42,730 nt of DNA. Origin: RYN-431 sp036388295 (GTDB taxonomy: Bacteria; Planctomycetota; Phycisphaerae; Tepidisphaerales; Tepidisphaeraceae). This document shows positions 25,394 through 33,952 of the stretch, in pieces; position 1 is the first letter of the stretch; every line of letters begins with the position of its first letter. The DNA is taken from positions 1 through 42,730 of the forward strand of contig DASVSC010000203.1 of the NCBI GenBank assembly GCA_036388295.1, in the 5' to 3' direction. The position numbers were made by a program, and so were the translations under genes. The notes under the pieces are model-generated. The model was not told the origin of the DNA, ran no database searches, and worked only from the letters and a program-made list of their open reading frames with translations.

Positions 25394-27097
25394 GTGGCGG
25401 AAACCAAGGGCAAGATTCTCGTCCTCAATGGCCACCAGAATCCCGGCGTCACCGCCGGGATCATCGATGGATTCCGCGCCACCTGCGAAGTGGTCGAAGC
25501 GGCCACTATCGATCAAGCCATCGACCAGCTCCGCCGCGAGCACTTCCTGGCCGTCTTCTCCGACGCCGACGATTTTCTGCCACTGGAACGCGCCCTGGTC
25601 AGCCAGCAAGCGTCGCTGATCCTCAACACCATCGGCGAAGGCATCTGCATCGTCGACGGCGACGGGCATTGTTCGTGGATGAACAAGAAGATGCTCGCTT
25701 GGCCCGCCCGCGTGCATGAGAAAGTCCGCCGGACGTGCCAAGAGGCGTACAACCTTTTCGCCACGCAAAGCAGCAACCTCCCGCCCGACCCACAGCACCC
25801 CGCCCCCAGCCGTTCCAAACGCTACACGCTGAATCTGGACGACCAGCAGTTCATGGAAATGATCTGCTCGCCGGTCGTTTCGCCCGGCGGGCAGGTGGTG
25901 CAGGTGGTGAGTGTCGTCTGGGACGCCACAAGCACCCGCCGTTTGCAGCAGAAGATCGACGCCATCGACAAGGCCGGCAGCGAACTGGTGCGCCTCGAAA
26001 GTGACCTGGTCACGAAGATGAACGTCACCGAGCGGCTGAAGCTGCTGGAAGACAAGATCATCAGCTTCACGCGCGAGCTGATGCACTTCGACCATTTCGC
26101 CATCCGCCTGCTCGACCGCAAGAGCAACCGGCTGGAAATGGTGATGAGCGCCGGCCTGCCGCAGGACGCGCTGAACGTGGAGCTGTTCGCCAGCGCCGAA
26201 GGCAACGGCATCAGCGGCTACGTCGCCAGCACCGGCCGCAGCTACATCTGCCCCGATGTGGAGCGTGACCCGCGCTACGTGCAGGGCCTGGATTACGCCC
26301 GCAGCAGCCTCACCGTGCCACTGCGTTTGCACGACAAGGTCATCGGCATCTTCAACATCGAAAGCCGCCAGCGGGCCGCGTTTAATGAAGACGACCGCCA
26401 GTTCGCCGAAATCTTCGGCCGCTACGTCGCCATCGCCCTGAACATTCTGAACCTGCTCGTCACCGAACGCGTCGAAACCAGCCACAAAGTGACCGACACG
26501 GTCAACGCCGAGGTGGCCGGGCCGCTGAATGACATCGCCTCCGACATCGGCGCGATGATGGACGACTACATCGGCCACGACGATCTGCGGGCCAAGCTGC
26601 AAACGGTGCTGGAGAACGTCAACTTCATCCGCACCAGTTTGCGGCAGGCCGCCGAGGGGCCGAACACCATTCTGGGCGCTAAAGACGTGCAAACGACCGC
26701 CGACGCGATTATCAGCGGTGCCCGCGTGCTGGTCGTCGATGACGAGCCGAACATCCGCGCCACGATCGCCGACATCCTGCGCAAGTACGGCGGCAACGTC
26801 ACCGTCGGCGTCAGCGGCCAGGACGCCATCGACATCCTGCAGCGTCAGGACTTCGACCTGATCTTCAGCGACATCAAAATGCCGGACAAAACCGGCTACG
26901 ACGTCTTCGCCGCCGCCAAGAAAAAGCCCGGCACGCTCCCGGTGATCCTGATGACCGGCTTCGGCTACGACCCGAACCACTGCATCGTCCGCGCCAGCCA
27001 GGAAGGCCTGGCCGCCGTGCTGTTCAAGCCGTTCAAGGTCGACCAGCTATTGCAGGAAGTGCGGCGGGCCTTGGCGTCGAATAAGGCGCATGTCTGA
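25394..27097 (+). CDS. PAS-GAF-receiver signalling protein without a kinase domain
   Basis: This 567-residue soluble protein starts at GTG 25394. Residues 5-70 resemble a degenerate receiver (KILVLNGHQNPG, LAVFSDADDF). A PAS-like segment follows (LILNTIGEGICIVDGDGHCSWMNKKML), then a coiled coil and a GAF domain at about 208-355 (FAIRLLDRKSNRLEMVMSAGLP, VPLRLHDKVIGIFNIES). A helical linker leads to a C-terminal receiver domain at about 440-560 with VVDDEP, the phosphoacceptor D493 in FSDIKMP, the Thr of MTGFG and the Lys of LFKPF. No histidine kinase, GGDEF or DNA-binding output domain is present, so it probably acts through a partner. A weak promoter may lie at 25323-25352 (TTGACC, 18 bases, TAGAGT). 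The stop overlaps the four-helix-bundle gene start. Confidence 0.85.
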   Translation: MAETKGKILVLNGHQNPGVTAGIIDGFRATCEVVEAATIDQAIDQLRREHFLAVFSDADDFLPLERALVSQQASLILNTIGEGICIVDGDGHCSWMNKKMLAWPARVHEKVRRTCQEAYNLFATQSSNLPPDPQHPAPSRSKRYTLNLDDQQFMEMICSPVVSPGGQVVQVVSVVWDATSTRRLQQKIDAIDKAGSELVRLESDLVTKMNVTERLKLLEDKIISFTRELMHFDHFAIRLLDRKSNRLEMVMSAGLPQDALNVELFASAEGNGISGYVASTGRSYICPDVERDPRYVQGLDYARSSLTVPLRLHDKVIGIFNIESRQRAAFNEDDRQFAEIFGRYVAIALNILNLLVTERVETSHKVTDTVNAEVAGPLNDIASDIGAMMDDYIGHDDLRAKLQTVLENVNFIRTSLRQAAEGPNTILGAKDVQTTADAIISGARVLVVDDEPNIRATIADILRKYGGNVTVGVSGQDAIDILQRQDFDLIFSDIKMPDKTGYDVFAAAKKKPGTLPVILMTGFGYDPNHCIVRASQEGLAAVLFKPFKVDQLLQEVRRALASNKAHV

Positions 27098-27506
27098 CGG
27101 TGAAACGCCGAATGGCGAAACCAGAAATCCGAAGCAAATCCGAATGACGAAGCCCGAACCCGAGCGTGTCTTCGATCTAGAGGAGCGGACCGCGAAGTTC
27201 GGCGAAGCCGTAATTCGTCTTTGTAAGTCAGTCGGATTGACTGCCGTGACGGACCCACTCGTCCGCCAGTTGGTTCGCTCGGGGACAAGTGTCGGAGCGA
27301 ATTACGCCGAGGCCGACGACTGCGATTCGCGCAAGGATTCTCGCTTCAAGATCGGCTTGTGTCGTCGCGAAGCGCGCGAATCAAAGCATTGGTTGAGAAT
27401 GCTCGCTGTTGCTCACGAACCGGCGGCCGACGACGCCCGCCGTCTGTGGCGCGAAGCTCACGAACTCAACCTCATCTTCGGAAGTATCCGTCGTGCGCTA
27501 AACTGA
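27090..27506 (+). CDS. Four-helix-bundle protein (23S rRNA intervening-sequence family)
   Basis: This protein of up to 138 residues has the S23/IVP-family core: VFDLEERTAKFGEAVIRLCKSV, then DPLVRQLVRSGTSVGANYAEADDCDSRKDSRFKIGLCRREARESKHWLRML. The family forms four-helix bundles, is found inside intervening sequences of 23S rRNA genes and as free-standing genes, and is related to the Avd protein of diversity-generating retroelements; its function is unknown. No reverse transcriptase or rRNA gene is here. The frame is open from ATG 27090, which overlaps the previous stop. ATG 27144 fits the family N-terminus better, but no Shine-Dalgarno is visible. The gene lies almost wholly between the arms of a 49-bp inverted repeat, one arm of which encodes its first residues. 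Confidence 0.88.
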   Translation: MSDGETPNGETRNPKQIRMTKPEPERVFDLEERTAKFGEAVIRLCKSVGLTAVTDPLVRQLVRSGTSVGANYAEADDCDSRKDSRFKIGLCRREARESKHWLRMLAVAHEPAADDARRLWREAHELNLIFGSIRRALN

Positions 27507-27563
27507 CGCACCCATTCGGACTTCGTCATTCGTCATTGCTTCGGATTTCTGGTTTCGTCATTC
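27110..27563. mobile_element. Putative cassette bounded by 49-bp imperfect terminal inverted repeats
   Basis: Positions 27110-27158 and 27515-27563 are inverted copies of each other with 44 of 49 bases matching, including an uninterrupted 22-base block. They enclose the four-helix-bundle gene, giving a unit of 454 bp. The pattern resembles a small non-autonomous element. No transposase and no clear target duplication were seen. Confidence 0.6.
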
Positions 27564-27629
27564 TGATTTCCTAGCTCTTATTTCCCGGACGTCGTAACGT
27601 TCATTTCTCGCTGGCATCCTTGTAGGGGA

Positions 27630-29099
27630 GTGTTACTCTTGCCGACCGTGTCCAAGTCTGCGCCGCCTCAATCCTCTGCCCCCGCCAAGCTCGCCGATGC
27701 CGGTGAAGTGCGGCAGCAGCTCGTCGGGAAACACGTCTGCCCGTTCTGCGGCGTGATGCGGGCCGACCCGCACCAGCCCTGCCCGCGGTGCACGCTGGAC
27801 GACAACACCGCCACCCGCTCGGCCACCCGCCAACGCATCGGCCCCTGGTTCGTCCTGCAGGCCCGCAACCCCTCGGCACCGGGGATGAAGCTGCTGACGC
27901 TGCAATCGCTGATCCGCAAAGGGCATCTGACGCCGCGGTCGATCGTCCGCGGTCCGACGACCGACCAGATGTGGGCCTTTGCCGCCAACGTTCGCGGTTT
28001 GTCGCGCGAATTCGGCTTGTGCTTCCACTGCGGCGAGAACGTAGACCCGACGGCCACTCAGTGCCCACACTGCGGCCGGGGTCAGCTGCTGCCGGCGGAC
28101 TCGGACGCGCTTCTGGAACACACCGACCCGCCCGCCGCCCAGACGCAGCAGACACCGCCCGCCTACCAACCGCCGGCCCCGCAATCGCCGCCGCTGCCGC
28201 CCGCCGACTTCCTGTCAGGCGTGTCTGCCAGGCGGTCTGACACCGGCATGGAAGGGGGCACCAGCCTCGATTTGCAGGCTGACAGCGTGTTCTCGCAGCT
28301 GCCGGCGTTCGAAATCCGCCCGGCCGTCCCCGCCGGCCCGATTCGGCCGACGGCGCTGCAGCGTGCCCCGGTGCCGGCCAAAGAAGAGTCCATTTTGACG
28401 GCCCGCGAACTGGCGGCCGCCTTTCAACTCGATTTCAAACCGCCGCCCAACACCAATCGGGCCAAACGGCCACGCCGGCCGGTGCGCACGTTGTTCAGCC
28501 TGTTGCTGATCGGCCTGGTCGCCGGCGCGATTGTGCTCGGTTTACGGCCCGACTGGCGGCAGACGTCGTTCGCCTGGGCCACCGAAAAGTGGAGCGAACT
28601 GGCCGCCTCGCTGGAACGCCCCGCGAAGCCGCCCCAGGCTTCGGCTCCGCCGACGCAGATCGACCCCGTCCGCACGCCGGCACGCGACGTGCCCCCACCC
28701 ACACCGACCCGTCAGCCCCCGGTTCCGCCGGCCGATTCCTCGCCGCCGCCCACGCCGCCGCCGACGGCCAATGTGCCGCCGCCTGAAGCGCGGGTCGAGC
28801 CGCGCATCGAAACGCCGAAGCCGCTCGTTGTCGCCCCGCCCGCCCCGACGCCGCTCGCGCCGCCGCCGGTCGCCGTTCCCGCACCGGAACTGACGCCGGT
28901 GCCCGATGACCTGAACATGGACCAGGCCACGCAACTGGCCAGCGAACTGCGCCTCAAGGCCATCGACGCCCAGGCCCGCAACGACTGGCCGCTCGCGCTG
29001 CGTTGTTACGAGCAGATCCAGCGCCTGCCCCGCGAGGCCTGGCCGGCCGATTTGCCCCTGCGCCTGGACATGGCCCGGCGCCGCGCCGCGAATCCGTAA
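27630..29099 (+). CDS. Double zinc-ribbon, single-pass membrane protein, unknown function
   Basis: A protein of about 489 residues has two zinc-ribbon-like Cys pairs: C37-x2-C40 with C51-x2-C54, and C131-x2-C134 with C145-x2-C148. Between them lies a GYF-2-like stretch (QSLIRKGHLTPRSIVRGPTTDQMWAFAANVRGL). A Pro-rich linker, a basic stretch and one membrane helix (about 286-306, LFSLLLIGLVAGAIVLGL) lead to a long Pro-rich outside segment and a final 60-residue helical part. The start is uncertain: GTG 27630 is too close to AGGGG (27624-27628), and TTG 27639 has better spacing. The family was not recognised by name; a membrane-tethered protein-interaction or scaffold role is a guess. Confidence 0.75.
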   Translation: MLLLPTVSKSAPPQSSAPAKLADAGEVRQQLVGKHVCPFCGVMRADPHQPCPRCTLDDNTATRSATRQRIGPWFVLQARNPSAPGMKLLTLQSLIRKGHLTPRSIVRGPTTDQMWAFAANVRGLSREFGLCFHCGENVDPTATQCPHCGRGQLLPADSDALLEHTDPPAAQTQQTPPAYQPPAPQSPPLPPADFLSGVSARRSDTGMEGGTSLDLQADSVFSQLPAFEIRPAVPAGPIRPTALQRAPVPAKEESILTARELAAAFQLDFKPPPNTNRAKRPRRPVRTLFSLLLIGLVAGAIVLGLRPDWRQTSFAWATEKWSELAASLERPAKPPQASAPPTQIDPVRTPARDVPPPTPTRQPPVPPADSSPPPTPPPTANVPPPEARVEPRIETPKPLVVAPPAPTPLAPPPVAVPAPELTPVPDDLNMDQATQLASELRLKAIDAQARNDWPLALRCYEQIQRLPREAWPADLPLRLDMARRRAANP

Positions 29100-29114
29100 A
29101 GAATCGGATCAGTA

Positions 29115-29176
29115 ATTAGCCAGCGGGCTCGCCCGCCGCTTCTTCCGGACACAGCAGGCGAGCCCGCGAACTACTT
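29115..29176. repeat. GC-rich inverted repeat, family not shared
   Basis: GCGGGCTCGCC at 29123-29133 and its exact complement at 29157-29167 form an 11-bp stem with a 23-base centre; the outer bases GTAA-TAG and CTA-TTAC also partly match. It lies in the 249-bp gap before the SirB1-like gene, which otherwise shows nothing recognisable. Confidence 0.65.
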
Positions 29177-29348
29177 ACCGGCACTTCGCATGACGTTGAT
29201 CGTACAACGCGAAAAAACTTGCGACGCGTAACGTATTTCGGGTCCAATATCTCTGTGAAGAAAACGTCAGATAATCTTCACTCGTCGTGGCCCGACTGCC
29301 GATGAAGGGTGGACCCGGTCCGAGACCGGCATCCACAGGAGTTTCGCA

Positions 29349-30179
29349 ATGAAGCCCGCCCAATGCTGCACGCCCGCCGCCCACGCCCTTTTCGCCAAGC
29401 AGATGCCCCAGCTGGAAACGACGGCCGGCCTGCTCCGCGCCGCTTCCTTGCTGGCGATGCACCAGCAGAGCCGGCCGCGCACGGATGAAGTCGAACGCGT
29501 CCTCGGCGGCTACGCCAAGCTCGTCCGCAGCCGCGTCCGGGGCACGCAGCAGCAGGCCACGCTGGCGCACCTGCACGCCTACCTGTTCGACGAGTTCGGC
29601 TTCGCCGGCAACGTCGACGACTACTACAACCCCGCCAACAGCCATCTGCCCGACGTGCTCGAAACCAAGCGTGGCCTGCCGATCACGCTGTCGCTGGTCT
29701 ACAAGGTCGTCGCCGAGAAGCTCGGCCTGACCGTCAGCGGCGTCGGCCTGCCCGGCCACTTCGTGGTGTCGGTCGGCACCGCCGAAGGCGCGATGATCGT
29801 CGACTGCTACGACAGCGGCCGCACCCTGACACCCGCCGACTGCCGCGCCCGCGTCGAAGCCATCTTCGCCGACACCGTCGACTTCTCCGACGAAATGCTC
29901 CGCCCGGTCACGCACCGCATGTGGCTCAGCCGCATGGTCCAGAACCTGCTGCACGTGCACACCAGTGCCGAGCAGTGGGTCGACGTGGGCGCGCTCCTCG
30001 AACTGCAAATGCTCCTCTGGCCGCGCCAGCCGCAGCTGAAACGCGATTTGGCCCTGGTCCTCGCCCGCATCGACCGCCCGGAGCCGGCGTCGTTCTGGCT
30101 GGACGAATACCTCAAGACCAACCCCGACGACCCCGAAGCCGGTGAACTGACGTCGCTGCTGGCGAAGCTGTCTCGCTAA
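29349..30179 (+). CDS. SirB1/transglutaminase-like family protein
   Basis: This 276-residue protein shows the SirB1 pattern: LHAYLFDEFGFAGNVDDYYNPANSHLPDVLETKRGLPITLSLVYKVVAEKLGL, then GVGLPGHFVV and DCYDSGRTLTPADC. SirB1 proteins have a transglutaminase-like fold followed by helical repeats; the C-terminal part here (PRQPQLKRDLALVLARIDRPEPASFWLDEYLKTNPDDPEAGEL) looks like a TPR-like pair. The catalytic cysteine expected in transglutaminases is not at the usual place, as in other SirB1 members, so enzyme activity is doubtful. The role of the family is unknown. The ATG at 29349 is preceded by AGGAG at 29336-29340. Confidence 0.88.
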   Translation: MKPAQCCTPAAHALFAKQMPQLETTAGLLRAASLLAMHQQSRPRTDEVERVLGGYAKLVRSRVRGTQQQATLAHLHAYLFDEFGFAGNVDDYYNPANSHLPDVLETKRGLPITLSLVYKVVAEKLGLTVSGVGLPGHFVVSVGTAEGAMIVDCYDSGRTLTPADCRARVEAIFADTVDFSDEMLRPVTHRMWLSRMVQNLLHVHTSAEQWVDVGALLELQMLLWPRQPQLKRDLALVLARIDRPEPASFWLDEYLKTNPDDPEAGELTSLLAKLSR

Positions 30180-30187
30180 ATTGGTTG

Positions 30188-30258
30188 AGTTAGCCGCAGA
30201 TCAACAACGATGAACGCAGATAAGACACAATTCTTATCTGCGTTCATCTGCGGCTAAA
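30188..30258. repeat. Palindromic intergenic repeat, family A copy 2
   Basis: A perfect 17-bp stem (GATGAACGCAGATAAGA, 30209-30225, with 30232-30248) and an outer 9-bp match (TTAGCCGCA, 30190-30198, with 30249-30257) form an inverted repeat. It shares TTAGCC-CAGAT-GATGAAC blocks with the copy at 5171-5270. It fills the gap before the M24 peptidase gene. Confidence 0.82.
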
Positions 30259-30271
30259 CTAGTACCGACTG

Positions 30272-31429
30272 ATGCCAAGCCCGCTCCCCACGATCCGTGC
30301 CGGTGTGCCCGCGGTCAGCAAGGCCGTCTATCACGCCATCCGTTTTCTCGCCCACGACCCGGCCGTTTACCTCACGATTCCGACTGCTCACCACATTCGT
30401 CGCCTGCTGATCGTGCGCGACGTCGAACTCGAACGCGCTCGCCACCTGACCACCGTCGACCGCGTTTACGTGCCCGCTGATTTCGCGCCGCCCGAAGGCC
30501 TGAGCGGCGACCGCGAAATCGCTACTGCGCAGGCGGCTGCCACCTGTCTGACACGGCATGGCGTCCGCCGCGTGATGGCCGATCGGTCTTTGCCGCTGGT
30601 GTTCGCAGAACATTTGCGTGAGAGCGGCATCGACGTCGTGCTCGATCTCGACCTGGGCGTCGCCGAACGCCGTCGCAAAGACGAAACCGAAGTCGCCGCG
30701 CTCCGCCAGGCCCAGCGTGATACCGAGTCCGCCATCGCCATGGCCTGTCAGACCATCCGCCACGCCCCCGCACAGAGTGACGGCGTGCTGCTTCACGACG
30801 GCCAACCACTGACGAGCGCGATCGTGCGCACGCTGATCGATTTGCACCTGCTCCGACTCGGCTACGCCAACGAAAACAGCATCGTCGCCGGCGGCCCGAT
30901 CGGGGCCGACTGCCACCACCCCGGCAGCGGCGAACTGCGCACGGGCCAGCCCGTCATGATCGACGTGTTCCCACAAAATAAAGCCACGCTCTACCACGGC
31001 GACTGCACGCGCACCGTCGTCCACGGCGACGTGCCCGACAACGTCCGCCGGATGCACACCACAGTCGTCGCCGCGAAAAAAGCGGCCGAAGCCGTCACAC
31101 GCGCCGGTGTCACCGGCGACAGCGTTCATTCGGCCACCGTGGCCGTCATGAAAGCCGCCGGCGTGCACATCGGCTTCGCGCCGCCGGACGCCCCGGCCGA
31201 TCTGATGTTCCTCCCGCACGGCACCGGCCATGGCATCGGGCTGGACCTTAAAGAGCCGCCGTTGCTCGACTTCAAAGGCGTCGAACTTCTCGCCGGCGAC
31301 GCCGTCACCATCGAACCGGCCGTCTATTGCCGCTCCGTCGGCGGCGTGCGCGTGGAAGACCTGTACGTCGTCCATGACGGCGGGGCGGACAACCTCAACG
31401 CATTGCCGGAAGGGCTGACGGACTGGTAA
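30272..31429 (+). CDS. M24 family metallopeptidase (Xaa-Pro aminopeptidase-like)
   Basis: This 385-residue pita-bread-fold peptidase has an N-terminal domain like creatinase/prolidase and a catalytic domain from about residue 150. All five metal ligands are visible: D231 in VMIDVFPQ, D244 in YHGDCTRTVV, H320 in PHGTGHGIGLDLKEPP, E348 in VTIEPAVY and E362 in GVRVEDL. Two metal ions at this site cleave an N-terminal residue before proline, or dipeptides, in the cytoplasm. It starts at ATG 30272, shortly after a family A palindrome, with no convincing Shine-Dalgarno. Aminopeptidase P and prolidase cannot be told apart here. Confidence 0.92.
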   Translation: MPSPLPTIRAGVPAVSKAVYHAIRFLAHDPAVYLTIPTAHHIRRLLIVRDVELERARHLTTVDRVYVPADFAPPEGLSGDREIATAQAAATCLTRHGVRRVMADRSLPLVFAEHLRESGIDVVLDLDLGVAERRRKDETEVAALRQAQRDTESAIAMACQTIRHAPAQSDGVLLHDGQPLTSAIVRTLIDLHLLRLGYANENSIVAGGPIGADCHHPGSGELRTGQPVMIDVFPQNKATLYHGDCTRTVVHGDVPDNVRRMHTTVVAAKKAAEAVTRAGVTGDSVHSATVAVMKAAGVHIGFAPPDAPADLMFLPHGTGHGIGLDLKEPPLLDFKGVELLAGDAVTIEPAVYCRSVGGVRVEDLYVVHDGGADNLNALPEGLTDW

Positions 31430-31617
31430 CTGCACAGCCGGCCATAATGCCCGGCTGTTCAACGTGATGCGGTTGTGAATGATCCTGCTTTCATTGCGAC
31501 TTAATGTGGCGGAATCGCACTCGCTGGCTAACCGTACGCGTCAGGGATGGTCTACCATTCTGTGACCGCCGCGCCCGCTTCGGAAAGTGGGCCGCGACGC
31601 GAGAACGCGGGGAAGCC

Positions 31618-33777
31618 ATGCACGCTCGCCAACGCCTTGCCTTATCCGCCGTCGCCTTGGCCGTTGCCGCGACGGCATTGACGTCCGCCCAAACGCTCCC
31701 GTCGGCGGCCTCGCCCGAATCGCCGTACTGGCAGGGCGGCACACCGCCCGCGCCGCAGCCCGCCGCCGGACCCGAAGCCCAACCGCAGCCGCCCGTTCAG
31801 CCCCAGCAGCAGGCCGAGCTTCAACCGCAGCCGCAAGGCGAAACCGCCGCGCCGGACGCTGCGCCCGACGCACCGCCGGCCGACCAGCCGAAGCTCGGGC
31901 CCGAACAGCTCGACCCGCTCCTGGCGCCGATCGCCCTTTATCCCGACGCGCTGCTCTCGCAGGTGTTGATGGCCAGCACGTACCCGCTGGAAATCGTGCA
32001 GGCCCGCCGCTGGCAGCAGGCCAACGCGGCACTACAGGGCGACGCCCTCGGCGAAGCGCTCGGCCAGCAGCCGTGGGACGCCAGCGTCAAGTCGCTGATC
32101 ACCACGCCGACCGTGCTGCAGATGCTCGACGAACGCCTTGAGTGGACGATCCAACTCGGCGACGCCTTCCTGGCCCAGCAGGCCGACGTTATGGACAGCG
32201 TCCAGCGCCTGCGCAACCAGGCCCAGGCCGCCGGTACGCTGCAGAGCGACGCGGAGAAAAAGATCACCGCCGTTCCCGCCACGCCGCCACCCACGGCCAG
32301 CTATCCCGAAGCCAGCACACCGGCGGCCGTGCCGCAGTACATCTACATCGAAAACACCAGCCCCGAAGTCGTCTACGTCCCGGTTTATGACCCCGGCGTC
32401 GTCTATGGCACGTGGGCCTACCCGGCGCAGCGTCCACATTTCTGGCGTCCCGCGCACTACGTGCCGACCCGCGGCATCTGGTACGACCGCTGCAACGTCA
32501 ATCCCGCCTGGAGCTACGCCTGGGGCCGGCCCGACTGGCGCGTGCGTCGACTCGAACTCGACTACGCTCACAACGCGCGTTTCAATCGGCAGATCGACCG
32601 CGACGTCGTCGTCCGCCGGACCCGCGAGCGCGACCGTGATTCAGACAACGGCCGCCGCGTCTGGCAGCACGACAGCTCGCACCGACTCGGCGTCGGCTAC
32701 CGCGACACCGCCACCGCCCGCCAATACACCGGCCGCAACAACGACGACACGCGTGTGCGTGAGCGAACGAACAACGACCGCACTGACCGGTCCGACGACC
32801 GTGACCGCGTCCGCTCGGCCCGCGAAAGCACCAATCGCGACGACAACACGCGCCGCAACGTAACCGGCCGTGACGCGAATACGCGTGACAATGCCGCCAC
32901 AGCGCAACGCCGCCCGGTGATCCCAGGCAGCGTTGTGCCTAACACGGCCGGCCGCCCTAACGGCGGCCAGTCTATGCCCGGCGCGAATCCCCCGAATGTG
33001 GCCGGCCGACGCGACGGCGCGCAGGCAGTCCCCGGCGCTAATCCGCCCAATGCGGCCGGCCGACCGCAGCAGGTCCGCCCCGACGACGCGACCCGAACGC
33101 CCACGCCACGCGGCGATCGCAACGCCGACCGAGCGGACAACGAGACGCCGCGCCCCGAACGCGAAACCCCTCGCCCGGAGCGGACCTCGCCGCGCGGCAA
33201 CGACACCGCTCCCCGCACTGATAACGACAGTGACACCGCCCGCCAGCGTCAACGCAGCGGTGCGGCGGACAATGCCGGTGACAACAACGGCCGCAATCGC
33301 GGTGGCCGTCCCAACAGCGACGCGAGCGATCGCTCCGACGCGCCCGCCGACAGCCCGCGCGGCGCCCCTGCCCGCCGTACCGAACCCGACGCCCCGGCCC
33401 GGCCCGCACCGCGCCAAGCCGCCCCGGCAGATCCGACACCCGACGCACCGCGTCGCGTCGCCCCCGCGCGGCAAGACCCGGCCCCCGCGCCGACGCCGGC
33501 CCCGGTACCGCCGCCCCGTCCAGAGCCGCGTCCCGCGCCCACGCCGGAACCGACGCCCACGCCGCGTCGCGCCCCCGCGCCCGAACGCGCCGCTCCTGAA
33601 CGCCCTGCCCCCGAACGCCCATCACGGCCAGCGCCGCAAGCCGAAGCCCCGGCCCGGGCTCCCGCCGACAACGGACGCACCAATCGCACCGAGTCCGGCA
33701 AGAGCGGCAGCAGCGACAGCGGTAGCGCCGGCGATTCGGGTCGGACCAATTCCAACAACCGAAGCAGCCGCCGCTAA
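31618..33777 (+). CDS. Exported DUF3300 protein with long low-complexity tail
   Basis: This 719-residue protein has a signal peptide (residues 1-25, cut near SAQ-TLP), a Pro/Gln-rich spacer and a DUF3300 domain at about 92-265. That domain starts PEQLDPLLAPIALYPDALLSQVLMASTYPLEIVQA and ends near VYVPVYDPGVVYG. The rest is Arg/Asp-rich and then Pro/Arg-rich with little predicted structure. It includes three tandem 18-residue units around 436-487 (PGANPPNVAGRRDGAQAV and relatives). DUF3300 proteins are envelope proteins of unknown function. The start is ATG 31618 with GGGGAAG just before it; the 38 residues upstream in frame lack signal-peptide character. The strong charge and low complexity suggest contact with the cell surface or an anionic polymer. 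Confidence 0.85.
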   Translation: MHARQRLALSAVALAVAATALTSAQTLPSAASPESPYWQGGTPPAPQPAAGPEAQPQPPVQPQQQAELQPQPQGETAAPDAAPDAPPADQPKLGPEQLDPLLAPIALYPDALLSQVLMASTYPLEIVQARRWQQANAALQGDALGEALGQQPWDASVKSLITTPTVLQMLDERLEWTIQLGDAFLAQQADVMDSVQRLRNQAQAAGTLQSDAEKKITAVPATPPPTASYPEASTPAAVPQYIYIENTSPEVVYVPVYDPGVVYGTWAYPAQRPHFWRPAHYVPTRGIWYDRCNVNPAWSYAWGRPDWRVRRLELDYAHNARFNRQIDRDVVVRRTRERDRDSDNGRRVWQHDSSHRLGVGYRDTATARQYTGRNNDDTRVRERTNNDRTDRSDDRDRVRSARESTNRDDNTRRNVTGRDANTRDNAATAQRRPVIPGSVVPNTAGRPNGGQSMPGANPPNVAGRRDGAQAVPGANPPNAAGRPQQVRPDDATRTPTPRGDRNADRADNETPRPERETPRPERTSPRGNDTAPRTDNDSDTARQRQRSGAADNAGDNNGRNRGGRPNSDASDRSDAPADSPRGAPARRTEPDAPARPAPRQAAPADPTPDAPRRVAPARQDPAPAPTPAPVPPPRPEPRPAPTPEPTPTPRRAPAPERAAPERPAPERPSRPAPQAEAPARAPADNGRTNRTESGKSGSSDSGSAGDSGRTNSNNRSSRR

Positions 33778-33898
33778 GCCCTGGCACCACACGGCACAGA
33801 TTCAGTGGCTGCAGGCGCACCGGAATTGATTCAGAAGTTTCAATTTTCGCCCAAGATTCGCAGGCATTGAGCGGATCAGCCGACAGTCAGGTACCGTC

Positions 33899-33926
33899 TT
33901 GACAACCCTGATGCGCGGTCTACACT
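33899..33926 (+). promoter_or_regulatory. Sigma-70-type promoter of the SAM-riboswitch operon
   Basis: TTGACA at 33899-33904 and TACACT at 33921-33926 are separated by 16 bases. Transcription from it would start near 33933, about 20 bases before the riboswitch aptamer begins. Confidence 0.75.
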
Positions 33927-33952
33927 GCCGGGTCGACAATTTAATAGTTTTT

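Noticed and set aside
27090..27563. A diversity-generating retroelement, because the four-helix-bundle gene resembles Avd
   Set aside because: No reverse transcriptase, template repeat or variable repeat was found nearby.
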